From: JAIBJN01 sp963838795
GTDB lineage: Bacteria > Actinomycetota > Thermoleophilia > Gaiellales > Gaiellaceae
Length of the DNA: 64,000 nucleotides
Direction of reading: 5' to 3'
Assembly (NCBI GenBank): GCA_963838795.1
Contig: CAWISL010000011.1
Span: forward strand, 1-64,000
In this document: piece by piece, positions 42,861-51,963 of the stretch
How the letters are laid out: each line of letters opens with the position of its first letter
How positions within the stretch are numbered: position 1 is the stretch's first letter
The notes under the pieces: model-generated
Told to the model about the DNA's origin: nothing
Seen by the model: only the letters and a program-made list of their open reading frames with translations
Database searches by the model: none
Position numbers and translations under genes: made by a program

Positions 42861-43837
42861 GCGCGGAGCCAGTCTCGCAGCTCGGTGTGGCGGGCGGAGT
42901 GGCCGCCGTTGGCCAGCTCCTGGCGCAGCTCGCCGACGGTGCCGAAGCGCTCCGCCAGGACGTCGTGGTTGTGGATGGTCTCGAAGTTGACCTGGCGGGC
43001 GAGCACGAGGTCGTCGTCGGCGAGGTCGGCGTAGGCCTCGAGCGCCCCCTTGACCATGAGCCGCACGGAATCCTCGACGAAGCGCGGGGAGAGGTGCGCG
43101 TGCTCGACCACGAAGAGCTCGTCCGGTCGCTTGAGGAGCTCGTAGACGGGCGAGCTCATCGAGCTCTCGACCAGCTGGACGAGGTCCTCGGCGTCGAGCC
43201 GGAGGTCGGTGCCGAGGTAGAGCGTCCCGCGGCCGCGCTGGTTGTGGGTGGCGAGCGGGACGAGCTCGAGGATCCGCTCGACGTCCGCGTCCTCGAAGCC
43301 GGCTTCCCCGAGCCGTTCGGCCGCCTGGTCGCGGACGAGGCCCTGCGCGCACGGGCACGCGTTGATCCCGGTCGCCTCGACGCCCACGATCCTCCGCGCG
43401 GCAGAACGCGACGCCGCCGCGAGGCCGATCAGCGTCACGAGCTCCTGCGTGCGCAGGCCGGTCACCGGCGTCGTGCGCTCGATCGGATAGCGGGCGGCGA
43501 TCTTCACCTCGGCCCGGAGGGCATCCTGGCGGTCGACGATGTGGCGGGCGATGTGCTCGGCCAGCCGCTCGACGAGGAGCATCTCGCCGATCACGAGCTC
43601 GTCGATCGCCTCCTCGAAGAGCTCCGGGAAGCGGGACATGTGCACGCCCTTGCGGGCCGGGTCGAGGTCGACGAAACAGTCGATCTCCGCCGAGACCAGG
43701 GCGTCTCGGCCGCGGTGCTGCATGCGCACCGCCTTCTGCACGCCGGTGACGCCCGCGCGGGAGAGCCCGAGCTGCACCTCCGGCATGGAGGCCTGCATGT
43801 CAACCGTGCCCGTCGTCCCCGTTAGTCTCCGCTCCAT
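42854..43837 (-). CDS. folE2: type IB GTP cyclohydrolase (FolE2/MptA family)
   Basis: This 327-residue member of COG1469 has GLSRAGVTGVQKAVRM near the N-terminus and the catalytic cysteine region GVEATGINACPCAQG. It hydrolyses GTP to a dihydroneopterin derivative for folate or pterin synthesis. The ACPCAQG form is typical of the archaeal MptA branch as well as some bacterial enzymes, so FolE2 versus MptA needs a tree. The start is taken at ATG 43837; MQASMPEVQ at 43798 is an alternative. Confidence 0.85.
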   Translation of the reverse strand: MERRLTGTTGTVDMQASMPEVQLGLSRAGVTGVQKAVRMQHRGRDALVSAEIDCFVDLDPARKGVHMSRFPELFEEAIDELVIGEMLLVERLAEHIARHIVDRQDALRAEVKIAARYPIERTTPVTGLRTQELVTLIGLAAASRSAARRIVGVEATGINACPCAQGLVRDQAAERLGEAGFEDADVERILELVPLATHNQRGRGTLYLGTDLRLDAEDLVQLVESSMSSPVYELLKRPDELFVVEHAHLSPRFVEDSVRLMVKGALEAYADLADDDLVLARQVNFETIHNHDVLAERFGTVGELRQELANGGHSARHTELRDWLRAV

Positions 43838-43862
43838 CCGGAGAACGTAGCAGCCCAGTGAC

Positions 43863-44450
43863 ATGACGAACGACCGCCAGTTCGCCGAGCTCGTCTCGGT
43901 CGCCTGCCACGACATCCTGACGCCGTTGGCGACGGTGTACGGCTTCGCGCGGACACTCGAGCAGCTGTCGCTGGAGGCGCCCGCGCCGCGCTACGTGGAG
44001 ATGATCGGCGCCGCCTCGGCGCAGATCGACGAGCTCGTGGACCAGCTTCGGCTGGTGGCGAGGATCGAGTCCGGCAAGTACGAGCCCGTGCTGGCCGAGC
44101 GCGACTCGCTCGAGCTCGCGCACGAGGCCGCGGCCCGGCTGGAGGAGGGCAGGGTGGACGTGACCGGCCGCGGGGCGACAGTTCGCGTCGACCCGGAGCC
44201 GACGGTCCGGGCGCTCGCTCAGCTTGCGCGGGCGACGGCGCGTTTCGGCGGGCACGAAAGCGTCGCGCTCGACGTCGACGGGCCGGACCTCGTTCTCTCG
44301 CCGCTCTCCCGGTCCGCTCAGCCGGTGGTGCTCGGGCAGGAGGTCAGGGAGCTGGCCGCGCCCGCGGCGGCGCTGCTCATCCGCGCACTCGGCGGCAACC
44401 TCGAGGCCCGGGAGGAGAGCTTGCGGATCCGCCTCGTCAGCGGTTCCTGA
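43863..44450 (+). CDS. HisKA-domain protein with degenerate ATPase region
   Basis: This 195-residue protein has a histidine-kinase dimerisation domain with the candidate phospho-histidine in SVACHDILTPLATVYGF (residues 12-28). The C-terminal half is ATPase-sized, but the N, G1 and G2 boxes cannot be found. It has no membrane segment and no sensor domain. It could be a histidine phosphotransfer or scaffold protein serving another kinase, or an inactive remnant. Its ATG start lies 25 bp from the divergent folE2. Confidence 0.72.
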   Translation: MTNDRQFAELVSVACHDILTPLATVYGFARTLEQLSLEAPAPRYVEMIGAASAQIDELVDQLRLVARIESGKYEPVLAERDSLELAHEAAARLEEGRVDVTGRGATVRVDPEPTVRALAQLARATARFGGHESVALDVDGPDLVLSPLSRSAQPVVLGQEVRELAAPAAALLIRALGGNLEAREESLRIRLVSGS

Positions 44451-45063
44451 ACGGATCGACGTAGACGTCGTCGATCTGCCACTTCGCGCCGAGACCGATC
44501 GGCTTGAAGCGGAAGGCGACCGCCAGCTCGCCGTCGTCGCCAAGGACCGAGAGGAAGTCGGCGAGGACGAGTCCCGGAAGCGAGGGGTGCCAGCTCGAGC
44601 CGCCGGTGTGGACGCCGACGGGGAGCGTTAGCACCCTGCCCGTGAGCGGGTCCTCTATCAGGCCTTCGACGAGAAGGGTGGAGAGGACCGGGGTGCCGCG
44701 GTTCTTGGCGAAGTAGCGGACTGTCGGATGCAGGAGCTGAACGCACATCGGCCGCGTGGTCGCCGAGCTCCCGGCGGGCAGGTAAAGCGACTGCGAGTGG
44801 TTGGCGCCGCCGACGTAGAAGGTCTCGTTGCCGTAGACGACCTTGGCGCCGCCGGCCAGCTTCCACTCGGCCGCTCCGCGCTCGAGGTTGCCGTTCGGCG
44901 CGAGGACGTAGCTGAACGGGTCGAGCCAGCGCTTGAAGGGCTGCTCGACCTTGCGGCCTTCACAGGGCGTTGCCGAGTCGCCGAACGAGCCGGCGTGGGC
45001 GGGGGCCGCCAGCGCGAACGACACGCAGACAGCTAGACCGACGCACCGCAGTAGACCTCTCAT
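44437..45063 (-). CDS. secreted hypothetical protein
   Basis: The 208-residue protein has a signal peptide (CVGLAVCVSFALAAPAHA) and an extracellular beta-rich domain with segments NGNLERGAAEWKLAGGAKV, SLYLPAGSSATTRPMC and a C-terminal WQIDDVYVDPF. The layout resembles a carbohydrate-binding-like jelly-roll common in secreted actinobacterial proteins of unknown function. GGAGG lies upstream of the ATG. It overlaps the end of the HisKA-type gene by 14 bp, tail to tail. Confidence 0.75.
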   Translation of the reverse strand: MRGLLRCVGLAVCVSFALAAPAHAGSFGDSATPCEGRKVEQPFKRWLDPFSYVLAPNGNLERGAAEWKLAGGAKVVYGNETFYVGGANHSQSLYLPAGSSATTRPMCVQLLHPTVRYFAKNRGTPVLSTLLVEGLIEDPLTGRVLTLPVGVHTGGSSWHPSLPGLVLADFLSVLGDDGELAVAFRFKPIGLGAKWQIDDVYVDPFRNR

Positions 45064-45205
45064 TGCCGCAAAATCCTCCCTGGCCGCTCGGTCGTCTCAG
45101 TGTTGGGCCGGATGCGACGGGCGCCATCCCTCGTCGGGGTGAAGCGGGCGGATCACCCGTTCGAGGGAATCCCGCGTATTGGCAAGCCCCGACTATCCAG
45201 TGGAG

Positions 45206-46543
45206 ATGTCCGCGGCGACGCCCACGACCGCCGACCTGGATCCTGAGGCCGGCGGGCTCATAGAGGACGCACGCGCGCGCGCGACGGAGCGTTTGGCGGC
45301 GAGGGACTCGCGCGCCACGCTCCTCGGCGCGCCGGCGTTCGTCGCGGTCGCCGTCCCGTTCGCGCTCCTCTCCCCTTCGGACCGGCTGGTCTCGCCCGGC
45401 GTGCTCGTGCTCCTGGTCGTCGCGTACGCCCTGGCGGCGCGGGTGGAGTTCGAGGTGGGATCGGGCTTCGCGGTCCCCACGCAGATCGTCTTCGTGCCCA
45501 TGCTCTTCCTGCTGCCGGTGGGCCTCGTGCCGCTCTGCGTGGCGGTCGGCTTCCTGCTCTGCGCGGGCTTCGACCTCGTGCGCCGGCGCGTGCACGGGGA
45601 GCGAGCCCTTCTGGAAGTCTTCAGCGCCTGGCACGCGCTCGGGCCGGCCCTCGTCCTCGCCGCGGTCGGCGAGCCGGCACCGACCTGGTCGGTGCTGCCG
45701 CTGCTCGGGCTCGTGCTGCTTGCCCAGTTCGCCTTCGACTTCGCCAGCTCCGCTGCGCGGGCCCGCTACGCCTTCAACGTCCCGGTGCTCGCTCAGCTCC
45801 GGCTCACCGCCCCCGTGTATCTCGTCGACGCCGCCCTCGCGCCGGCCGGCTTCCTCTTCGCGGTCGTGGCTTACGACGAGCCGTTCGCGATTCTCCTCGT
45901 CGTCCCGCTTCTCGGCCTCTTCGCCTTCTTCGCGCGCGAGCGCCACAGCCGGATCGACCACGCGCTCGAGCTCAGTCACGCGTACCGCGGCACCGCGTTC
46001 CTCCTCGGCGACGTGCTCGAGGCGGACGACGCCTACACGGGCAGCCACAGCCGGGACGTCGTCGAGCTCGTCGTCTCCGTCTCCGCTCAGCTCGGACTCG
46101 ACCCGCGGTCACAGCAGGACGCCGAGTTGACCGCCCTCCTCCACGACGTCGGGAAGATCCGCATCCCGGCCGAGATCATCAACAAGCCCGGGAAGCTGAC
46201 GGACGAGGAGTGGGAGATCATGAAGACCCACACGATCGAGGGCGAGCGCATGCTCTCCAAGATCGGCGGGCTGCTCGGGCGCGTCGGCCACCTCGTCCGC
46301 TCGTGCCACGAGCGCTGGGACGGCAAGGGCTATCCCGACGGGCTCACCGCCGAGGAGACGCCGCTGGTCGCCAGGATCGTCTGCGCGTGCGATGCCTACA
46401 ACGCCATGACGACCGATCGCCCGTACCGCGCCGCCCGCTCGGCCGACGAAGCGCTGGCCGAGATGGAGCTCTGCGCCGGCTCCCAGTTCGACCTGGAGGT
46501 CGTCGCCGCCCTGCGCGCGGTCGTGCTCCGCCCTGTCGCCTAG
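45206..46543 (+). CDS. membrane HD-GYP domain protein (cyclic di-GMP phosphodiesterase-like)
   Basis: This 445-residue protein has seven or eight hydrophobic segments in residues 45-255 forming a sensor-type membrane domain, followed by an HD-GYP domain. The metal-binding HD is in LLHDVGKIRIP and the GYP motif in HERWDGKGYPDGL. Such domains hydrolyse cyclic di-GMP and often control motility or surface attachment, which fits the type IV pilus genes 10 kb away. ATG 45206 is chosen; TTG 45179 is an alternative. The stop shares CTAG with mutM. Confidence 0.9.
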   Translation: MSAATPTTADLDPEAGGLIEDARARATERLAARDSRATLLGAPAFVAVAVPFALLSPSDRLVSPGVLVLLVVAYALAARVEFEVGSGFAVPTQIVFVPMLFLLPVGLVPLCVAVGFLLCAGFDLVRRRVHGERALLEVFSAWHALGPALVLAAVGEPAPTWSVLPLLGLVLLAQFAFDFASSAARARYAFNVPVLAQLRLTAPVYLVDAALAPAGFLFAVVAYDEPFAILLVVPLLGLFAFFARERHSRIDHALELSHAYRGTAFLLGDVLEADDAYTGSHSRDVVELVVSVSAQLGLDPRSQQDAELTALLHDVGKIRIPAEIINKPGKLTDEEWEIMKTHTIEGERMLSKIGGLLGRVGHLVRSCHERWDGKGYPDGLTAEETPLVARIVCACDAYNAMTTDRPYRAARSADEALAEMELCAGSQFDLEVVAALRAVVLRPVA

Positions 46544-47369
46544 CGCAGCAGCCGCGACAGCCGGCGGTCCTTGAGGATCCGCCCGCCCGTCTGGCACTCG
46601 GGGCAGTAGAAGATCGTGTGCTCCTCGAAGTCGACGCGGGCGATCGGCGTCCCGCAGTTCGGGCACGGCTCCTCGAGGCGGTTGTGAACGTTGTAGGTCT
46701 TCGCGTCGTTCGCGCCCGCGAGCCGCAGCTCGAGCCCGTGCGCGAGCAGCTCGCGGATGGTCGCCGCCAGCAGCTCGAGCTCCTCGTCGCTGAGGTCGGT
46801 GGTCAAGGCGTACGGCGAGAGCTTCGCACGGTTCAGGATCTCGTTCGACCAGGCGCGCCCGATCCCGGCGAGCGCGCGCTGGTCGCGGAGGAACGGGATG
46901 GAGCCGGCGCGCCTCGCGCGGGCGATCTCGCCGAGCTCCTCGGCCGTCGATCCCGTCGGCCTCCGGGCCCAGGTGGGCCAGCTCGGCCTCGAGCTCGGTC
47001 CGGCCGGTAGACGCCGACGCGGGCGCGCTTCTTCGGGCCGCCCTCGGCGAGGATGAGCTCGCCGCCGTCGTCCAGCCTGAGCCTGAACGCCGGCGTCTTC
47101 GGGCCCTTCGCTCCGGGCTCGAGGAAGCGGATGCGCCCGGCGCTCATCAGGTGCACGTGCAGGACGAGCTCGCCGTCGTCGGTGGGGAAGAGGAGATGCT
47201 TGCCACGTCGCCCCGCTCCCGCGAGGCGCCGACCCTCCAGCGCCGAGAGTGGCGGGTCGAACGTCTTCAACGTCGCGACATGGGCCGGGCCCGCCTTGGC
47301 CACCGGCGAGCGGGCAAGCGGCAGGTCGAGCCTCTGCCGTGCCGCCTCCACCTCCGGAAACTCGGGAAT
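46540..47369 (-). pseudogene. mutM: formamidopyrimidine-DNA glycosylase with two frameshifts and AUU start
   Basis: The N-terminus PEFPEVEAARQRL is that of Fpg/MutM, a DNA repair glycosylase whose catalytic residue is the proline exposed after removal of methionine. The codon just before that proline is ATT at 47369, behind GAGGAGG, so initiation must be at AUU; TTG 47396 would bury the proline at position 11. The frame breaks near 47000 and again near 46950. After them, STAEELGEIARARRAG to the zinc finger (CPNCGTP and CPECQTGGRILKDRRLSR) continues in frame to 46540. Catalytic lysine RRGKHLLF is present. It is either decayed or affected by sequence errors. Confidence 0.82.
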
Positions 47370-47375
47370 AGTCTT

Positions 47376-47382
47376 CCTCCTC
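47376..47382 (-). promoter_or_regulatory. Shine-Dalgarno sequence that places the mutM start at AUU
   Basis: GAGGAGG on the minus strand lies 6 nt before ATT 47369. It is strong and ideally spaced for that codon and for no conventional start codon. Confidence 0.55.
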
Positions 47383-48246
47383 GTGGACGCGCTCAATGTA
47401 GCCGTGACCCGTGGGGATCTCGTCGAGTCGCGCCATCGCGTCCACGCGGTGGTCGTGAACGGCGGCGCGGTCGTCGAGGCCTGGGGCGACCCGGAGCTCG
47501 TGGTCTATGTTCGCTCCTCCGCCAAGCCGTTGCAGGCGCTCCCCCTCGTCGAGCACGACCTGCCGACGGAGGAGCTGGCGATCGCCTGCGCCTCCCACGA
47601 GGCGCGACCCGAGCAGCTCGTCGCCGTGCGGGCCCTGCTCGAGCGGGCCGGCGTCGGGACGGAAGACCTCGAGTGCGGCGCCGAGCACGGCTCGCGCCTT
47701 CGCCACAACTGCTCGGGCAAGCACGCCGGCTTCCTCTTCCTCTGCCGGGCGCGTGGCTGGGAGACGGAGGGCTACCGACTGCCCGACCACCCGCTCCAGG
47801 AGGAGCTCCTCACGCTCGTGGCCGAGACGGTCGGGCGGCCGGCGGACGAGATCTCGACCGCGATCGACGGCTGCGGCGTGCCCACGTTCGCGCTCTCCCT
47901 GGCGGAGCTGGCGCGCATGTTCGCCGGCTTCGCCGCCGGCGAGCCGGAAGGCATGGAGACGGTCGTCGCAGCAATGACCCGCCGGCCCGAGCTCGTCGGC
48001 GGCCCGCAGGCGGTGGACACGCTGGTCATGCGCTCGCTTTCGGGGGCCGTCGCCAAGCGCGGGGCCGAAGGCGTCCTCTGCGCCGGGCTGCCAGACGGAA
48101 CCGGCGTGGCTCTGAAGGTCGAGGACGGCGCCTACCGGGCGTCGTATGCCGCGACGGGCACCGTCCTCGGAATCCCCGAGCTCGCCGAGCGGCCGCTCCA
48201 CTCCAGCCGTGGCGAGGTTGTCGGCGTGATCGCCGTGGAGGTCTGA
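47383..48246 (+). CDS. asparaginase II family protein
   Basis: The protein of about 287 residues has the family segments VTRGDLVESRHRV, VRSSAKPLQALPLVE, IACASHEARPEQ and LRHNCSGKHAGFL. This family is related to plant-type thermolabile L-asparaginases and is separate from the bacterial type I/II enzymes. It would release ammonia from asparagine in the cytoplasm. The GTG at 47383 is the first plausible start and overlaps the mutM ribosome binding region; GTG 47404 is an alternative. It is divergent from mutM. Confidence 0.86.
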   Translation: MDALNVAVTRGDLVESRHRVHAVVVNGGAVVEAWGDPELVVYVRSSAKPLQALPLVEHDLPTEELAIACASHEARPEQLVAVRALLERAGVGTEDLECGAEHGSRLRHNCSGKHAGFLFLCRARGWETEGYRLPDHPLQEELLTLVAETVGRPADEISTAIDGCGVPTFALSLAELARMFAGFAAGEPEGMETVVAAMTRRPELVGGPQAVDTLVMRSLSGAVAKRGAEGVLCAGLPDGTGVALKVEDGAYRASYAATGTVLGIPELAERPLHSSRGEVVGVIAVEV

Positions 48247-48254
48247 AAATTCGC

Positions 48255-48283
48255 CTGCCACTTTTCCACAGGCGATGTAGAAT
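48255..48283 (+). promoter_or_regulatory. promoter of the principal sigma factor gene
   Basis: CTGCCA, 17 bp, TAGAAT fits a housekeeping promoter. It gives a leader of about 90 nt before rpoD. A TCGCCTG/CAGGCGA inverted repeat overlaps it and could also act as the terminator of the asparaginase gene. Confidence 0.45.
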
Positions 48284-48302
48284 CCCGGCCGGATGTGCCT
48301 GT

Positions 48303-48332
48303 GAGTCGGCGAACGGTGGAACTCGCCGGCTC
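48303..48332 (+). terminator. hairpin plus T-run in the rpoD leader (possible attenuator)
   Basis: GAGTCGGCGA pairs with TCGCCGGCTC (10 bp, one G-U) around a 10-nt loop and is followed by TCTTTTCG. It lies between the presumed promoter and the rpoD start 50 bp downstream, the layout of a transcriptional attenuator. No leader peptide is evident. Confidence 0.4.
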
Positions 48333-48382
48333 TCTTTTCGTTCGACGGACAACGTTGCACGGGTAACGAGAAAGGCGGGTCT

Positions 48383-49474
<1,092 letters not shown>

Positions 49475-49477
<3 letters not shown>

Positions 49478-49641
49478 GAGGGTTTGGCGAAGCGCAGGCT
49501 GTGTCGCCGGGCTGCGCTGCTCGCCCCGAGGACTCTGTCCTCGGTCGCGCCCGTAGCTTTGGCTACGAGCGCTCTCTGCGTCCTTGTCTCGGAACGACTA
49601 TCGCACCCCTGCGACGAGCGACGTTCCGCCAAACCCTCCTA
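49475..49641. repeat. full-length palindromic repeat element between convergent stop codons
   Basis: This 167-bp element has 15-bp perfect inverted ends (TAGGAGGGTTTGGCG). Internally it has two hairpins: CCGAGGAC TCT GTCCTCGG, and GCGCCCGTAGC TTTG GCTACGAGCGC. The first TAG is the rpoD stop and the last (on the minus strand) is the stop of the glycosyltransferase gene. The core matches the element at 56088 and the ends match the element at 14615. It could terminate transcription from both sides, be a mobile MITE-like element, or encode a structured RNA. Confidence 0.82.
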
Positions 49642-51723
49642 GGAACAGGCGGTCGGATCGGGCCGATACGTCGGCTCCGAGGCCCGCACGCTGACGTAGC
49701 GACTGCCCACGGCTCCGGTCGACGGCGCCGCGAAGTCCATGCTCCAGGGGCCGCCGCCCCCGCAGACCGGGACAGTCACCGTGCTGGTCCGGCCCGGCTG
49801 CACGATCACCTCGCGGGCGCGAAGGCCCGGCGGCGCCAGCTCGACCGCGACCGGCGGCGACCCCTCCGGCCCGGTCAGCTCGAACGTCAGAGCTCCGGCG
49901 TCTGCCTCGGGCCAGAGCTGGAAGCTGCCGGCGAGCCCCAGCCAACCGTCTTCGAAGCGTCCGGGGGCGTAGAGCGCCAGGCGCTGGGGGCCGCGCGAGG
50001 CGACCAGGTCGAAGACGGGCGACGTGGCGAGCTCGTCGGAGTCGCGGAAGCGGACCGTGTCGCTGAAGCCGTCGACCGCGAGCGGCCTCGTCACCGGCGT
50101 GCCGGCCGCGAGGAGAGTCCCGTCAGGGGCGATCGTCAAACGGGTGACCGCGAAGGAGTCGGGCGGCTCGGCGCCGGGAAGGAGGTAGACGGCGTCCACC
50201 GAGCGGTTCCAGAACAGGTACTCGGAGGCGACCCCCCGCTCGCTCGACCGCGTCAGGAGCATCGCCACGTCGTCGAACCCGGACGCGTCCAGGAACGACG
50301 GCTCCGGGCCGAGGACGTCCGTGCGCGTCCGTTCGGCGTTGGCGAGGTTGAAGGAGACGGCGCCTGCGTAGGTGGTGGCGCAGACCGCGAGCGCGATCCC
50401 CAGTGCCAGCGGCGTGGCGAGCGCGGGACGGCGGCTCGCCAGGACGAGGACGCCCGCGAGGGCGGTTACCCCGAGCGCCAGGACCAGCGAGGCGGTCGCG
50501 ACGTCGCCGAGCGCCTGCTCGAGCCGGGCAGTGGCGAAGAGCGTGGGCGAGTTCGTCTTCCCGTCTGCCGCCGAGAAGCCGGCGAGGGGAACCCGGGCGG
50601 CGAGCAAGATCAGACCCGCCGCAAGCAGGCCGAGCGCGCCTCGGTGTGGCCAGCCGCGCGAGGCGTAGAGCGCGAAGAGGATCCCGACGAGCGGGACGGC
50701 GTAGAAGAAGTAGCGCTCCTGGATGCGGTCCCCGCCGAGCCCGTAGGCGGCCGCCTCCAGGAGCAGTGCCACCAGGAACGAGGCGGTGAGAGCGCCGAAG
50801 GCGAGCTCCTCCCGGGAGCGAGGCCGCCGCAGGGCGAGCCAGAGGCCCAGGAGGGCGCCGGGCGCGAGCACGACGCCCGCGGCGTAGGCGAGGAGCATCG
50901 CATCGGTCCCGAACCACTTCGCCAGTTCCGGCGAGGCGATCTCGAGGTCGAGGATCCCCTCGTAGAACCCCAGGGCCCGGCTCGGGCCGAGGGCGACGAA
51001 GGCGACCACCGGAATCACGACCGCGCCGAAGACGAGCCACTGCTCGCGCAGCGTGCGACGAACCCTCCGATCGCGGAGGCCGATGAGGATGACGGCCATG
51101 AGGAAGCAGAGCGGGAGGACGGCGAACTGGACGCGAGCGAAGGTGGCCAGCCCAGCCAGCGCGAGGAAGGCGAGCTGAAGGCGAAGCCCTGGGCGGGCGA
51201 GCGCGACGGTTCCCACCGCGACGGCGCCAAGCGCCAGCGGATAGGCGAACGGCTCGGCAACGACCCAGCCGGCGTAGATCAGGTCGGGAACCAGGAGGGC
51301 GAGGGCGGCGAGCGCGAAGGCGACTCCGGCTCCGAGGCCGAGACGCCGGGCGAGCAGGAAGACCGGCACCGCGGCGACGGACATGGCGAGGGCTCCGAGC
51401 GCCTGGATCAGGCGGAACGACGTCTCCACGTCCTCGAACAGCCACGCCGGCGCGGTCAGGAGCGGCTGCAGGAGGGCGGGGAAGCTGGCCGACGCGCCCC
51501 GGATGAGCGGCCGCCCGGTATCGGCCAGCGAGCGTCCCAGCTCGGCGTAGATGTACTCGTCCGCGAAGAAAGTGGGGGTCGCCCGAAGCCAGCCGAGCGC
51601 CAGCCGAAGCAGGAAGCTGGCGCCTACCAGGGCTGCGAGCAGCGGAGCGACACGGGTCCCCGCGCGCGCGAGCGCGGCTCGGGGCGCCTGCACGCGCTCG
51701 GCAGTGCGGGCCGCGACGGACAC
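49639..51723 (-). CDS. multipass membrane glycosyltransferase-like protein (GT-C fold)
   Basis: The 694-residue protein has about 12 hydrophobic segments in residues 25-430, with the GT-C acidic motif TFFADEYIYAELGRSL in the first extracytoplasmic loop near residue 55, and a soluble C-terminal beta domain with segments VCGGGGPWSMDF and RYVSVRASEPTYRP. Such proteins move sugars from polyprenyl-phosphate carriers to protein or envelope glycans. The GTG start is at 51723. The sugar and acceptor are unknown. Confidence 0.85.
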   Translation of the reverse strand: MSVAARTAERVQAPRAALARAGTRVAPLLAALVGASFLLRLALGWLRATPTFFADEYIYAELGRSLADTGRPLIRGASASFPALLQPLLTAPAWLFEDVETSFRLIQALGALAMSVAAVPVFLLARRLGLGAGVAFALAALALLVPDLIYAGWVVAEPFAYPLALGAVAVGTVALARPGLRLQLAFLALAGLATFARVQFAVLPLCFLMAVILIGLRDRRVRRTLREQWLVFGAVVIPVVAFVALGPSRALGFYEGILDLEIASPELAKWFGTDAMLLAYAAGVVLAPGALLGLWLALRRPRSREELAFGALTASFLVALLLEAAAYGLGGDRIQERYFFYAVPLVGILFALYASRGWPHRGALGLLAAGLILLAARVPLAGFSAADGKTNSPTLFATARLEQALGDVATASLVLALGVTALAGVLVLASRRPALATPLALGIALAVCATTYAGAVSFNLANAERTRTDVLGPEPSFLDASGFDDVAMLLTRSSERGVASEYLFWNRSVDAVYLLPGAEPPDSFAVTRLTIAPDGTLLAAGTPVTRPLAVDGFSDTVRFRDSDELATSPVFDLVASRGPQRLALYAPGRFEDGWLGLAGSFQLWPEADAGALTFELTGPEGSPPVAVELAPPGLRAREVIVQPGRTSTVTVPVCGGGGPWSMDFAAPSTGAVGSRYVSVRASEPTYRPDPTACS

Positions 51724-51754
51724 GCTCTCTCTATCGGCGGCCGTAGGCGAAGCG

Positions 51755-51937
51755 TTAGCCGCTTGGGTCGACCCTGTCCTGCTTCTCCGCGGGCTGGTAG
51801 GCGACGAAGAGCCGGCAGTGCGGGCACTTGAAGCCACGATTCCGCTCGGACTCGCCGAGCAGCTCCGCCTCGAACGACGTGCCGCAATGCGGGCACTCGA
51901 CCGCGAAGGAATCGCCGCTGGCGGGAAGAGTCGGCAC
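51755..51937 (-). CDS. small zinc-ribbon protein
   Basis: This 60-residue protein has two CxxC motifs, VECPHCGTSF and FKCPHCRLF, spaced as a zinc ribbon. The GTG start is at 51937. It lies upstream of the glycosyltransferase gene in the same direction, with about 32 bp between. It has no other domain and its function is unknown. Confidence 0.72.
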   Translation of the reverse strand: MPTLPASGDSFAVECPHCGTSFEAELLGESERNRGFKCPHCRLFVAYQPAEKQDRVDPSG

Positions 51938-51963
51938 CCGCAGCCAAGGTTAGCCTGTGGCGG

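Noticed and set aside
45064..45205. Riboswitch or small RNA between the secreted protein and HD-GYP genes
   Set aside because: A c-di-GMP riboswitch was considered because of the HD-GYP gene, but no conserved aptamer core or convincing stem was visible.
49501..51831. A 776-codon plus-strand open frame opposite the membrane glycosyltransferase
   Set aside because: Antisense shadow with no domain and extreme composition; the minus-strand gene has transmembrane segments and a GT-C motif.
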